Assembly: GCF_000062885.1 (NCBI RefSeq)
Contig: NC_009142.1
Span: forward strand, 7,181,584-7,245,583
Direction: 5' to 3'
DNA: 64,000 bases
Origin: Saccharopolyspora erythraea NRRL 2338
GTDB lineage: Bacteria; Actinomycetota; Actinomycetes; Mycobacteriales; Pseudonocardiaceae
Position numbers and translations under genes: made by a program. Positions 47,945-57,914 of the stretch are shown here, one piece after another; the first letter of the stretch is position 1, and every line of letters begins with the position of its first letter. Under the pieces are notes generated by a model. The model saw only the letters and a list, made by a program, of their open reading frames with translations, had not been told where the DNA came from and did not search any database.

Positions 47945-48631
47945 TCACGGCGGGCCGGCCTTGTAGCCGACGCCGCGAACCGTGAGCACCACCTCGGGCC
48001 GCTCCGGGTCGCGCTCCACCTTGGAGCGCAGGCGCTGGACGTGGACGTTGACCAGCCGGGTGTCGGCCGCGTGGCGGTAGCCCCAGACCTGCTCGAGCAG
48101 GACCTCGCGGGTGAACACCTGGCGCGGCTTGCGGGCCAGGGCAACCAGCAGGTCGAACTCCAGCGGCGTGAGCGCGATCGGCTGGCCGTCGCGGGTCACC
48201 TCGTGCCCGGGGACGTCGATGGTCAGGTCGCCGATCGAGAGCACCTCGGCGGGCTCGGCGTCGGTGCGGCGCAGGCGGGCGCGCAGCCGGGCGACGAGCT
48301 CCTTCGGCTTGAACGGCTTGACGACGTAGTCGTCGGCGCCGGACTCGAGGCCCAGCACGACGTCGACGGTGTCGCTCTTGGCGGTCAGCATCACGATCGG
48401 CACGACGGACTCGGTGCGGATGGCCTTGCAGACGTCGATGCCGTTCATGCCCGGCAGCATCAGGTCGAGCAGCACCAGGTCGGGTTTGAGTTCCCGCAGG
48501 GCAGGCATGGCCTTGGTGCCGTCACTGACGACGGCGGTCTCGAAACCCTCGCCTCGGAGCACGATGGTCAGCATTTCGGCCAGGGCCGGATCGTCGTCCA
48601 CCACGAGCACGCGTGCCTTCATGCCCCACAT
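47945..48631 (-). CDS. mtrA: Response regulator MtrA (OmpR/PhoB type)
   Basis: 228 residues from the ATG at 48631, the length of mycobacterial MtrA; a second ATG three codons later (48622) is possible. The receiver domain has acidic pocket VVDDDPALAEML, phosphoacceptor in PDLVLLDLMLPGMNGIDV, and the conserved MLTAKSDTVDVVLGLESGADDYVVKPFKPKEL. The winged-helix output domain contains IALTPLEFDLLVALARKPRQVFTREVLLEQVWGYRHAADTRLVNVHVQRLRSKVE. MtrA binds tandem GTCAC-type motifs; identity to mycobacterial MtrA is very high in the receiver. First gene of mtrA-mtrB-lpqB. Confidence 0.97.
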   Translation of the reverse strand: MWGMKARVLVVDDDPALAEMLTIVLRGEGFETAVVSDGTKAMPALRELKPDLVLLDLMLPGMNGIDVCKAIRTESVVPIVMLTAKSDTVDVVLGLESGADDYVVKPFKPKELVARLRARLRRTDAEPAEVLSIGDLTIDVPGHEVTRDGQPIALTPLEFDLLVALARKPRQVFTREVLLEQVWGYRHAADTRLVNVHVQRLRSKVERDPERPEVVLTVRGVGYKAGPP

Positions 48632-48952
48632 GGTTGCACTTCTCACTACCCAGCCGTGCACCGCCCGCTAAACGTCCCCGCAGGTCGCCGCCTCGGACAC
48701 GGCCTCACGGCGTCCGGTACCGCCGAAAGGAGCATTGATCAACGGTGCGGGTCTGTTTGCGGGGCGACGAGTCGGGGGCCAGGAGGGCTGGTTGGCGGTC
48801 GCGATGGCTGTGGTGGCGGTCCGGCGGGACAGCGCGGGACGGCGTGAAATGGATTCCGGGGCGGGGTCGCGGTACGGGACAGCGGCGTCAGCGAGCCGGG
48901 GGTTACCGCGTCAGTGCCTCTGCTCGCCAGGTCGGCGACAGCGCGTCGGTGA
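48632..48952 (-). other. 321-bp region between tmk and mtrA, no gene recognised
   Basis: It contains the mtrA promoter region and the 3' side of tmk. The plus strand repeats GCGGGACAGCG / GGTACGGGACAGCGGCG (about 48825-48890) without a clear periodicity. No hairpin terminator or convincing small gene was found. Confidence 0.3.
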
Positions 48953-49597
48953 TCACGCGGCCATGACGACGTCGGCCAGCTCGGCGAAATCGACCTGTCC
49001 CACGCCGCTGACGACCCGCCAGGGCGACCACCAGTTCCGCTCGGCGAGTTGCGCGTAGACCTCACCGCAACGTTCCTGGAGCGAGGCGTCGGACTCGAAG
49101 TTGTCGCGCTGGCGCTCGGCCTCGGTGCGCTCCCGGTGAGCGGCGCGGCCGGCCGCGACCTCCGTGGGCACCTGGAGCAGCAGCTGCAGGTCCGGCCGTG
49201 GAAGCGCGAAGCGCTTGATCTCCAGCTCCTCGGTCCAGGCGACGAAGTCGCCCTGGGCGTCCTGGTGGAGCCGCGCCGCGCCGTAGGCGGCGTTGGAGGC
49301 GACGTAGCGGTCGAGCAGCACGACGTCGTGCGTTTCGAGGTCGACGCGCAGCGCGTCCGCCGCGCCGCGGCGGTCCAGCGCGTAGAGGACGGCCATGCCG
49401 TGGACCGAGTCGCCGAGGTCGCCGTGGCCGCCGCGGAGCGCCTCTGCCACCAGCTCGGCGTGGACGTCGGCGTCGTAGCGCGGGAACGCGACACGGGCCA
49501 CCGACCGCCCGCGACGGGAAAGCTCCGCCGTGAGCCCGTCGGCGAGAGTGCGCTTGCCCGCGCCGTCCAGTCCTTCGATCACGATCAGCCGACCCAC
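48953..49597 (-). CDS. tmk: Thymidylate kinase
   Basis: 214 residues, GTG start at 49597. P-loop VIEGLDGAGKRTLADGL, the DRY/R region VLLDRYVASNAAYGAARL and the acidic base-binding segment typical of actinobacterial Tmk (PRYDADVHAELVAEALRGGHGDL). It phosphorylates dTMP to dTDP using ATP. The LID-like segment HRERTEAERQRDNFESD is basic. Upstream of mtrA on the same strand, as in mycobacteria. Confidence 0.94.
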   Translation of the reverse strand: MGRLIVIEGLDGAGKRTLADGLTAELSRRGRSVARVAFPRYDADVHAELVAEALRGGHGDLGDSVHGMAVLYALDRRGAADALRVDLETHDVVLLDRYVASNAAYGAARLHQDAQGDFVAWTEELEIKRFALPRPDLQLLLQVPTEVAAGRAAHRERTEAERQRDNFESDASLQERCGEVYAQLAERNWWSPWRVVSGVGQVDFAELADVVMAA

Positions 49598-49774
49598 GCC
49601 GGAAACGGTAGCCGAGGTGCTCGACCGCCCGACACTTACCTGGGCCCCGTCACTTACCTGGGATGGTTACCGGGCACGGGCCGGACCGGTGTTCAGGCAG
49701 GCTCCTCGGACGGCGATGCCATCCCAGGTCGGGCACGGGTCGAAATTCCCTTCTGCCATCGGAGGAATTGCTGT

Positions 49775-49787
49775 ATACAACGTGTAT
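49775..49787. promoter_or_regulatory. Inverted repeat overlapping the osmC-like start codon
   Basis: ATACA-ACG-TGTAT forms a perfect 5-bp inverted repeat around three bases; its last two bases are the first two of the ATG at 49786. It also lies just after GGAGGA (49761-49766). It could be an operator that blocks translation or transcription; no regulator is nearby. Confidence 0.35.
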
Positions 49788-50259
49788 GGCGAAAACCCAC
49801 TCCTATGCCGCGACCGTGACCTGGACCGGCAACACCGGTCACGGCACCGCCTCCTACCGCGGTTACAGCCGCGACCACGACGTGGAGATCGCGGGCAAGC
49901 CGCGGCTGGCGGGTTCGGCCGACCCCGCGTTCCGCGGCGACCCCGCCCGCCACAACCCGGAGGACCTGCTGGTCGCCTCGCTGTCGGAATGCCACCTGCT
50001 CTGGTACCTCGCGCTGTGCAGCGCCGCCGGTGTGGTCGTCACGGGCTACCGCGACGAGGCGAGCGGGACGATGGTCGAGGACCGCGAGAGCGGCGGGCAC
50101 TTCACCGAGGTGGTGCTGCGCCCGCAGGTGACCGTCTCCGACGAGTCGATGCTGTCCAAGGCCGCCGAGCTGCACCAACAGGCGCACGCGAAGTGCTTCA
50201 TCGCGAACTCGGTGAACTTCCCCGTCCGCCACGAGCCGCAGATCAGCGTCGGGAGCTGA
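49786..50259 (+). CDS. OsmC/Ohr family protein
   Basis: 157 residues from the ATG at 49786 (MAKTHSYAATVTWTGN). OsmC-fold signatures include SADPAFRGDPARHNPEDLLVASLSECHLLWYLALC with the first redox cysteine and HQQAHAKCFIANSVNFPV with the second. Such proteins reduce organic hydroperoxides using thiol partners; the subgroup with FIANSVNF...RHEP is widespread in actinobacteria and less studied than OsmC or Ohr. The best SD-like sequence is 19 bases upstream, so translation may be leaderless or the start may differ. Confidence 0.88.
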   Translation: MAKTHSYAATVTWTGNTGHGTASYRGYSRDHDVEIAGKPRLAGSADPAFRGDPARHNPEDLLVASLSECHLLWYLALCSAAGVVVTGYRDEASGTMVEDRESGGHFTEVVLRPQVTVSDESMLSKAAELHQQAHAKCFIANSVNFPVRHEPQISVGS

Positions 50260-50301
50260 CGCCACTCGAGTCGGCGCGTCCGGCCGAGCGCGCCGGTGCG
50301 T

Positions 50302-51765
<1,464 letters not shown>

Positions 51766-51990
51766 CGTCCGAGTGCTCCTCACCGGGGGTGCTGGCGGTA
51801 TAACGAGCCTACCGAGGGTGTCGGCGCGGTCGCTCGTCGAAACGATCGGGCGCCGCCGGCTCGGCCGATTCCGGGACACCGGGACGTTCGGGCGACCACA
51901 ATGCGAGGCGCGAAGGGGTCGCCAGGAGTGGGATCTGCGATGGAGAATCGACCAGCACGTGATCGACAGGCAACCGAGCCGGGAGGTGCA

Positions 51991-54840
51991 GTGCGGGTTC
52001 CCGGTCCCGACACCCGCGTCGTCGAGCTGCGGGTCCACGGGATCCTCGGCACGACCGGCGACGCGCTGACCGACTCGGTGGCGTCGGTGGACGTCGCGGG
52101 CGACGGCGTCGGGCGCATAGTCCGGCCGGCCGACCGGCTCCGCCGCCCGGTTCCCGGGCCGATGCTCTCGGCGGGGGAACGCACGGTGCCCCGGGTCGTC
52201 GAGGGCTACGTGTGGGGCGGCATGACCTCCGGCGGCTGGGGCAAGGCGACGTGGGCGCTGCTGTTCCCGTTCGCCCTGGCCAACGTGGCGCACTGGATGC
52301 TGCCCTCGCCGCGCCGCGGCAACGTGCTGAGCCGCGGGCTCTCCGGCGTGCTGCGCGCCCTGCTGCGGCTTTCGGCGCTGCTGCTGACGATGCTCATGGT
52401 GGCGCAGCTGGCTGTGGTGGGCCTGGACCTGCTCGCGGCCCAGTGCCTGCGACCGGACTCCGGCTGCCTGGGCTTCGTGCCCGACACCGTCCGGGAGCTC
52501 GACGTGCTGCGCGCGGCGGTGGGTCTGCTGCCCGTCGCGCTCGTGGTGCTGCTGATGCAACGGCTCTCGTCGGTGTCCTGGCAGGTCTCGGCAGGCAGGT
52601 CGGAAGGCCCGCACCACTCCGCGACCGCCCCGATCCTGCCCGGCTCGAACGTGGTCTCCGACCCCGACACCGCCGCGTTGCGTGCGCTGCACGTCACCGG
52701 CGCACTGTCCATTGTGGCCTTCTTGGCACTCGGCGGCCCGTCCGGCTGGGCGCTGGACCCGCGCTGGCTGCTCTCCGCCGCGCTGATCGTGTTCTCCGTG
52801 GGCGGCGTGCTGGTCATGGACGACCCCACCGGCTCCAACTCGCACCGGCGCGGCCAGGCGTTGCGCGCCCGCCTGCACCGCGGTCCGCGACGCACGCTGA
52901 TGTCGGTCTCCGGGCTCGTGCTGCTCAGCGCCGTGGTCTTCCCCGGCTCGCTGAGCGGCGCGCTGCCCGGCTCGGGCGGCACCATCGACGCGATCACCGC
53001 GCTGATGGTGACGGCCTGCGTCGCGTTCGCGGTGCTGCTCGTGCCGGCCGCGTTGCTGGCCCGATCCGGGTGGAAGCAGGTCCCGGCGCAGCTGCGCCCC
53101 TGGGCGGGCGGCTGGATGGCCGCGCCGATGCTGATGATCGCCTGCTTGCTGGGCAGCGGCTTCGGCGCCGGACTCGCGCTCAGCATCAGGCAGGCGCTCG
53201 GTGACTCCAGCCTGCTGCTGCCCGCGGCCTACGACGACCTGGCGATCTTCTGGGGCACCGCGGCCGCGCTGCTGATCGCGGCCGGCGTCGTGCTCGTGCC
53301 GTACGTGCTGGTCCGGAACTGGCGGGCAGCCCAGACGGAGGGGCCGGTGCCCGACGAGGTCGCGCTGCTGCACGCCGGACGCCAGCAGGACCAGAAGTCC
53401 GCGGCGACCGCGTGGCGGCTGGCAGACCTGCAACGTCGCAACGTCCACCGGACCCTCCTCGTCATCGCCGGTGTGCTCACCGCCTGCACCGCGCTCACGA
53501 TGCTGTTGCGGTACTTCGGGCTTCCGCGGACCGCCTGGTCGAACTGGCTGATCGCGCTCGGTGTGGCGACGCTGGCCGCGCTCGCGATCGGGCTGCTGCG
53601 CATGGTCTTCCTGGCCGCCACCGAGCGGAAGACCGCCCGCTACCTCGGGATCCTGTGCGACCTCACGCTCTTCTGGCCGCGCGAGGCGCACCCGGTCGTT
53701 CCGCCGTGCTACGCGCTGAAGGTCATCCCCGAGCTCGCCGCGCGCGCCACCGAGCACCTCGCCGATCCGAACACCAGGGTGGTGCTGGTCGGGCACAGCC
53801 AGGGCAGCCTGCTCGCGGCGGTCGCCACGGCGCGGCTCATGGAGTCGCTGCCCGAGGAGGATCGCGAGCGCGTCGGCCTGGTGACCGCCGGTTCGCAGCT
53901 GCAGTGGGCCTACCCCCGGGCGTTCCCCGGTGTGGTGCCGCACGACTCGCTGCGGGACCTCGCCGGTTCGCTCGGCGGGCGGTGGCGTTCGCTGTGCAGG
54001 GGCACCGACTCGATCGGCGGTGCCGTGAGCACCTGGAACCGCCAGGTGTTCGACGGCATGCTGATCGGTGTCGGCTTCCGGACCGACGGCACCGCCGGGC
54101 CGCTGCCCGCGGCCACGCGGGGCCCGACCGGTGCACTCGTCCTCGGCGGCGACCACTGGCTGCCGGACCCGCAGCGCGGTCCGTTCTCCTTCCGCCGGTG
54201 GGTGCCCGGCGTGCTCGGGCACACCGACTACAGCGGCGACCCGGAGTGGGACCGCGCCGTGGCCATGGCCGCCGGCCTGGAGGCCCCGACACGCGCCGCG
54301 GCACTGCCGCTGATCACACCGACGACCACGTCGACGCCGGGCGGTTCGAAGGCGTCCGGGTCGGAGGTCGCCGAGACGCAGGTGTTCCACACCCAGGGAG
54401 GCGACGGCGGGTCGCTCACCGGACCGCTCGTGATCACGGGGCGCGGCGAGCGCGCGGCCTCCACCGCCGCGGCAGGTACGGACGTCGAGGCGGAGGCCGA
54501 CGCGGAGTCGCGGGCGGGCAATGGAGCCGGAGTCGACGAGCGAACCAGGGTCTGGAACGACGCTGAGGCTGCCGACGACTCGAAGTCGAGGGCCAAGACC
54601 GGGACAGCGACCGGAGCCGGCTCGGGTACCGGGACGGGAGCCGAAGGTGCGTCGAGCGGCGGCACGGAGACGTCGCAGAGCGAGTCCACCGCCAACGGCA
54701 AGCCGTCGGACGCGGCCGAGCATGCCGACGACACCTCCCGCACCGAGCAAAGCGTGCTGCCCGAGATCACCGAGCCACGCGGGCGCACGGCGCCCTGGGA
54801 GCGGGGCCTGGCGTTGCGCTCCTCCTCCGCGGAGCGGTGA
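51991..54840 (+). CDS. Large membrane protein with alpha/beta-hydrolase (lipase-like) motif
   Basis: 949 residues from the GTG at 51991 (GGGAGG four bases upstream); an ATG at 51940 is an alternative. It begins with [15 protein letters not shown], typical of a hydrolase strand, has at least seven membrane segments between about residues 90 and 560 (e.g. [68 protein letters not shown]), then a soluble domain with [21 protein letters not shown], a GxSxG nucleophile elbow, and downstream GDHWL. The last about 160 residues are low-complexity and acidic/Ser-Thr rich. The architecture resembles orphan actinobacterial membrane hydrolases. No function is known; it interrupts the otherwise conserved block between sahH and the permease. 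Confidence 0.8.
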   Translation: MRVPGPDTRVVELRVHGILGTTGDALTDSVASVDVAGDGVGRIVRPADRLRRPVPGPMLSAGERTVPRVVEGYVWGGMTSGGWGKATWALLFPFALANVAHWMLPSPRRGNVLSRGLSGVLRALLRLSALLLTMLMVAQLAVVGLDLLAAQCLRPDSGCLGFVPDTVRELDVLRAAVGLLPVALVVLLMQRLSSVSWQVSAGRSEGPHHSATAPILPGSNVVSDPDTAALRALHVTGALSIVAFLALGGPSGWALDPRWLLSAALIVFSVGGVLVMDDPTGSNSHRRGQALRARLHRGPRRTLMSVSGLVLLSAVVFPGSLSGALPGSGGTIDAITALMVTACVAFAVLLVPAALLARSGWKQVPAQLRPWAGGWMAAPMLMIACLLGSGFGAGLALSIRQALGDSSLLLPAAYDDLAIFWGTAAALLIAAGVVLVPYVLVRNWRAAQTEGPVPDEVALLHAGRQQDQKSAATAWRLADLQRRNVHRTLLVIAGVLTACTALTMLLRYFGLPRTAWSNWLIALGVATLAALAIGLLRMVFLAATERKTARYLGILCDLTLFWPREAHPVVPPCYALKVIPELAARATEHLADPNTRVVLVGHSQGSLLAAVATARLMESLPEEDRERVGLVTAGSQLQWAYPRAFPGVVPHDSLRDLAGSLGGRWRSLCRGTDSIGGAVSTWNRQVFDGMLIGVGFRTDGTAGPLPAATRGPTGALVLGGDHWLPDPQRGPFSFRRWVPGVLGHTDYSGDPEWDRAVAMAAGLEAPTRAAALPLITPTTTSTPGGSKASGSEVAETQVFHTQGGDGGSLTGPLVITGRGERAASTAAAGTDVEAEADAESRAGNGAGVDERTRVWNDAEAADDSKSRAKTGTATGAGSGTGTGAEGASSGGTETSQSESTANGKPSDAAEHADDTSRTEQSVLPEITEPRGRTAPWERGLALRSSSAER

Positions 54841-55076
54841 GGCTTCTCGAGAGCGGAGGCCCCTTCCGAGGGCGCTGAGGTTCGCCTCGGAGCGGCGCTG
54901 CGCATGCGGGTGACGTGCACGCTGCCCGATGCCCATGTCGGGTCCGGAACGTCGTCCGATACCCACGGCCAGCCCGGAACGCGGTGCTGGGCAGGTCGTA
55001 GACGGCTCGGGCGGTAGTGGGCGGCCTGGCGTGCCCAGCGGCGCTACGGACGCCGTCAAGTGCTCGCAGCGGCCGG

Positions 55077-55081
55077 CAAGG
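55077..55081. repeat. Target-site duplication CAAGG, left copy
   Basis: CAAGG directly precedes the left end of the IS21-type element; the right copy is at 57267-57271. Five-bp duplications are in the range known for IS21-family elements. Confidence 0.75.
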
Positions 55082-55151
55082 TGTCGCGGACGGGTGAATC
55101 CTGACCCGGTGTGGGCGGGCGAAATCGGACCCACTCCCTGACAAGTAGGGA

Positions 55152-56399
55152 GTGATCAGCGTGGAGGACTGGGCAGAGATCCGTCGGTTGCATCGGTGTG
55201 AGGGCATGCCGATTCGGGCGATCGTCCGGAAGCTGGGTGTCGGGCGGAACACGGTGCGGCGGGCGTTGGCTTCGGAGGGGCCGCCGCGGTATCAGCGGCC
55301 GTCGAAGGGCTCGGTCGTGGATGCGGTGGAGCCGCAGATCCGGGCGTTGCTGGCGGAGTGGCCGACGATGCCGGTGCCGGTGATCGCCGAGAGGATCGGC
55401 TGGCAGCGGGGCCTGACGGTGCTCAAGGACCGGGTGCGGGAGTTGCGCCCGTTGTTCCTGCCGCCGGATCCGGTGTCGCGGACGGTGTATCAGCCCGGTG
55501 AGCTGGCCCAATGCGACCTGTGGTTCCCGCCGGTCGATATCCCGCTGGGGTTCGGGCAGGTGGGGCGGCCGCCGGTGCTGGTGATGGTGTCGGGCTATTC
55601 GCGGGTGATCGCCGCGAGGTTGATCCCGTCGCGGCAGGGCCCGGATCTGCTGGCCGGGCACTGGGCGCTGTTGTCGGGGTGGGGGCGGGTGCCCAAGACG
55701 CTGGTGTGGGACAACGAGTCCGCGGTCGGGTTCCGCAAGGCCGGTCGGCCGGTGCTGACCGAGGCGATGAACGCTTTTCGCGGGACGCTCGGGATCGCGG
55801 TGATCCAATGCCGCCTCGGTGACCCGGAGGCCAAAGGGCTGGTGGAACGGGCCAACGGCTATCTGGAGACCTCGTTTCTGCCCGGCCGCCGGTTCACCTC
55901 ACCGGCTGATTTCAACACCCAGCTGGCCGACTGGCTGGTTCGGGCCAACCAACGTCACCACCGCATCCTCGGGTGTCGGCCGGCCGACCGGTGGGAGCAC
56001 GACCGGCAAGCCATGCTGGCCTTGCCGCCGGTGGCCCCAGTGACCGGATGGCGCGCGAGTATCCGGCTGCCGCGTGATCACTACGTGCGGTTGGGCGCCA
56101 ACGACTACTCGGTGCACCCGTCGGCGATCGGTCACCGCGTCGAGATCACCGGCGATCTAGAGCACGTGGAAGTGTCCTGCCAAGGTGGCGGCCTGGTCGC
56201 CCGGCATCAGCGGTGTTGGGCGGCGCACCAGAGCATCACCGACCCCGACCACGCCACCGCCGCAGCCAGGCTGCGCCAGCAAGCCCGCCGGGCCAGCCTG
56301 CGCCCGGTCGACACACCCGTCGAGCACCGCGAGCTCGCCGACTACGACCGCGCACTCGGCCTCGACACCGACACCACCGATGACCAGGGGGTGGCGTGA
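55152..56399 (+). CDS. istA: IS21 family transposase IstA
   Basis: 415 residues, GTG start at 55152. An N-terminal HTH ([23 protein letters not shown]) binds the element ends. The DDE catalytic core has Asp in [15 protein letters not shown], Asp in [12 protein letters not shown] and Glu in [23 protein letters not shown]. The C-terminal beta-barrel region ([38 protein letters not shown]) completes the IstA plan. Length and all catalytic residues look intact. Its stop overlaps the ATG of istB by one base (TGATG at 56397-56401). The C-terminus has Thr/Asp-rich residues ([11 protein letters not shown]). Confidence 0.95.
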   Translation: MISVEDWAEIRRLHRCEGMPIRAIVRKLGVGRNTVRRALASEGPPRYQRPSKGSVVDAVEPQIRALLAEWPTMPVPVIAERIGWQRGLTVLKDRVRELRPLFLPPDPVSRTVYQPGELAQCDLWFPPVDIPLGFGQVGRPPVLVMVSGYSRVIAARLIPSRQGPDLLAGHWALLSGWGRVPKTLVWDNESAVGFRKAGRPVLTEAMNAFRGTLGIAVIQCRLGDPEAKGLVERANGYLETSFLPGRRFTSPADFNTQLADWLVRANQRHHRILGCRPADRWEHDRQAMLALPPVAPVTGWRASIRLPRDHYVRLGANDYSVHPSAIGHRVEITGDLEHVEVSCQGGGLVARHQRCWAAHQSITDPDHATAAARLRQQARRASLRPVDTPVEHRELADYDRALGLDTDTTDDQGVA

Positions 56400-57198
56400 T
56401 GCCCGGCAAACCCACCACCAGTAGTCGCAACGTGGCTGCCGAGATCGCCTACTCGCCCGGGCGTTGAAGGCACCGTCGCTGGCCGGGGCGGTCGAGCGGC
56501 TGGCCGAACGGGCCCGGGCCGAGGACTGGTCCCACGAGGAGTTCCTGGCCGCCTGCCTGCAACGCGAGGTCGCCGCCCGCGAGTCCCACGGCGGCGAGGG
56601 CCGCATCCGCACCGCCCGGTTCCCGAGCAGGAAGTCGCTGGAGGAGTTCGATTTCGATCACCAACGCTCCCTCAAACGCGACACGATCACACATCTCGGA
56701 ACACTGGACTTCATCGCGGGCAAGGAAAACGTGGTCTTCCTCGGGCCTCCCGGCACCGGCAAGACCCACCTGTCGATCGGACTCGGGATCCGGGCCTGCC
56801 AGGCCGGACACCGCGTCTCGTTTGCCACCGCCGCCGGGTGGGTAGCCCGGCTCGCCGAGGCCAGCCACGCCGGACGACTCCAGCAGGAACTGGTCAAACT
56901 CGGCCGGATCCCGCTACTGATCATCGACGAGGTCGGCTACATCCCGTTCGAAGCCGAAGCCGCGAACCTGTTCTTCCAGCTGGTCTCCGCCCGCTACGAG
57001 AGAGCCAGCCTGATCGTCACCAGCAACAAACCCTTCGGCCGCTGGGGCGAGGTCTTCGGCGACGACGTCGTCGCCGCCGCCATGATCGACCGCCTCGTGC
57101 ACCACGCCGAAGTCATCTCACTGAAAGGAGACAGCTACCGCCTCAAAGACCGCCAAGACCTCGGCCGCGTGCCCGCGGCCACCAACACCAACGACTAA
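56399..57198 (+). pseudogene. istB: IS21 helper ATPase IstB with an apparent one-base deletion
   Basis: The ATG at 56399 opens [20 protein letters not shown] and ends at a TGA after 22 codons (56465-56467). The family continues AEIAYLxRALKAPSL; restoring one C near 56452 gives TAC CTC GCC CGG GCG TTG, i.e. YLARAL, and joins the long frame that runs to 57198. The total length (800 bases) is one short of a multiple of three. From the TTG at 56464 the frame encodes 244 residues of normal IstB: FLGPPGTGKTHLSIGLGIRA (Walker A), PLLIIDEVGYIPF (Walker B) and IVTSNKPFGRWGEVFGDD. The core might still be made from that TTG or by frameshifting, but loss of the N-terminal helix would probably hurt IstA contact. 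Confidence 0.8.
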
Positions 57199-57266
57199 AC
57201 ATCAACAACCAGGGTGGGTCCATTTTCAGCCGCCGCAGCCGGGTCCACATTCGGCCGCCGTTGACA

Positions 57267-57271
57267 CAAGG
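57267..57271. repeat. Target-site duplication CAAGG, right copy
   Basis: Direct repeat of the five bases at 55077-55081, next to the right end of the IS21-type element. Confidence 0.75.
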
Positions 57272-57630
57272 GGCGCCAAGCTCCCGGACCGGTGCCCGTA
57301 GTGCCAGGCTCGGGCGGACCACTGCTGCCCGGGCAGGTGTGGACGCCTGCTTGGTCTCGCAGTGGCGAGCCAGGTGCGCATGCCGCCGACGACGCCTCGC
57401 CGTGGCGGCGAGGGCTGGTGGCGACCAGGGCGGCCAGCCCAGAGGGCGGACGGGGGCCGGGCGGGTGCAGCGCTGCAGGGCGGGCCGGGCAGGCCATCGC
57501 AGGGCGGGCTGAGGCTCGTCTCGGCGGGCAGTGCGGTGTGCGCCCGCGGACCTGACGTCGCCGTGTGCGTCCTCTGCCACACCGGGACGGTGGGCCGTAC
57601 TGGGACAGCGGCGTACGGCGTCGAGGTGCC

Positions 57631-57705
57631 GGTGCGGGCAGTGCGGGTGCGGGCAGTGCGGGTGCGGGCAGTGCGGGTGCGGGCAGTGCGGGTGCGGGCA
57701 GGGCG
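57631..57705. repeat. Five-copy 15-bp tandem repeat
   Basis: The unit GGTGCGGGCAGTGCG occurs four times exactly (57631, 57646, 57661, 57676) and a fifth time with one change, GGTGCGGGCAGGGCG (57691-57705). It is inside no recognised gene. Confidence 0.9.
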
Positions 57706-57831
57706 AGCGGGGGTCCTGTGCTGCTGGCGAGGTCGCATGAATTCATGATTCCGAGCTGACCAGCGGTAATCATCACTCAAGGGAGTGAACACCTGTTCGA
57801 CAACAGCGAACATCGCACGTCCCCCGAACGC

Positions 57832-57867
57832 GAAAGCGGCGCCATCCCGAAGGATGGCGCCGCTTTC
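57832..57867 (-). terminator. Terminator of the amino-acid permease gene
   Basis: GAAAGCGGCGCCATCC (57832-57847) pairs perfectly with GGATGGCGCCGCTTTC (57852-57867), a 16-bp stem with loop CGAA, 48 bp past the permease stop at 57915. The minus strand ends the hairpin with TTTCGCG. Confidence 0.85.
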
Positions 57868-57914
57868 AAACCGAGCGGGACACCGGAGCGGTGAAGCTCC
57901 GGCGACCGACGGCG

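Larger units (their letters stand above)
55082..57266 (+). mobile_element. IS21-family insertion sequence (2,185 bp) with both ends
   Basis: The element carries istA and istB. The outermost 28 bases of both ends start TGTC and align without gaps (20 of 28 identical): 55082-55109 on the left and the complement of 57239-57266 on the right, both ending GACCCGG. An inner repeat follows after 11 bases at both ends: GAAATCGGACCCAC (55121-55134) and the complement of GTGGGTCCATTTTC (57214-57227). Multiple terminal repeats of this kind are an IS21 feature and bind transposase. CAAGG is duplicated outside (55077-55081, 57267-57271). Insertion lies in the region between the membrane hydrolase and permease genes and disrupts no recognised gene. 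istB appears frameshifted, which may have made the copy immobile. Confidence 0.9.
57272..57914. other. Gene-free stretch of about 640 bp right of the IS
   Basis: Open frames on both strands are composition artefacts (Gly/Cys/Gln or Ala/Pro/Arg repeats). The stretch contains a 15-bp tandem repeat (57631-57705) and the permease terminator (57832-57867). Before the IS inserted, the interval between the membrane hydrolase and the permease was about 0.9 kb. Confidence 0.4.

Noticed and set aside
51766-51850. SAH riboswitch upstream of sahH
   Set aside because: GAGGAGC and GGCTCG strings resemble parts of the SAH motif, but their order is wrong and no pseudoknot could be drawn.
57531-57740. Short protein with a Cys-Gly-Gln repeat
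   Set aside because: It is the translation of the 15-bp tandem repeat, open on several frames, without a ribosome-binding site.
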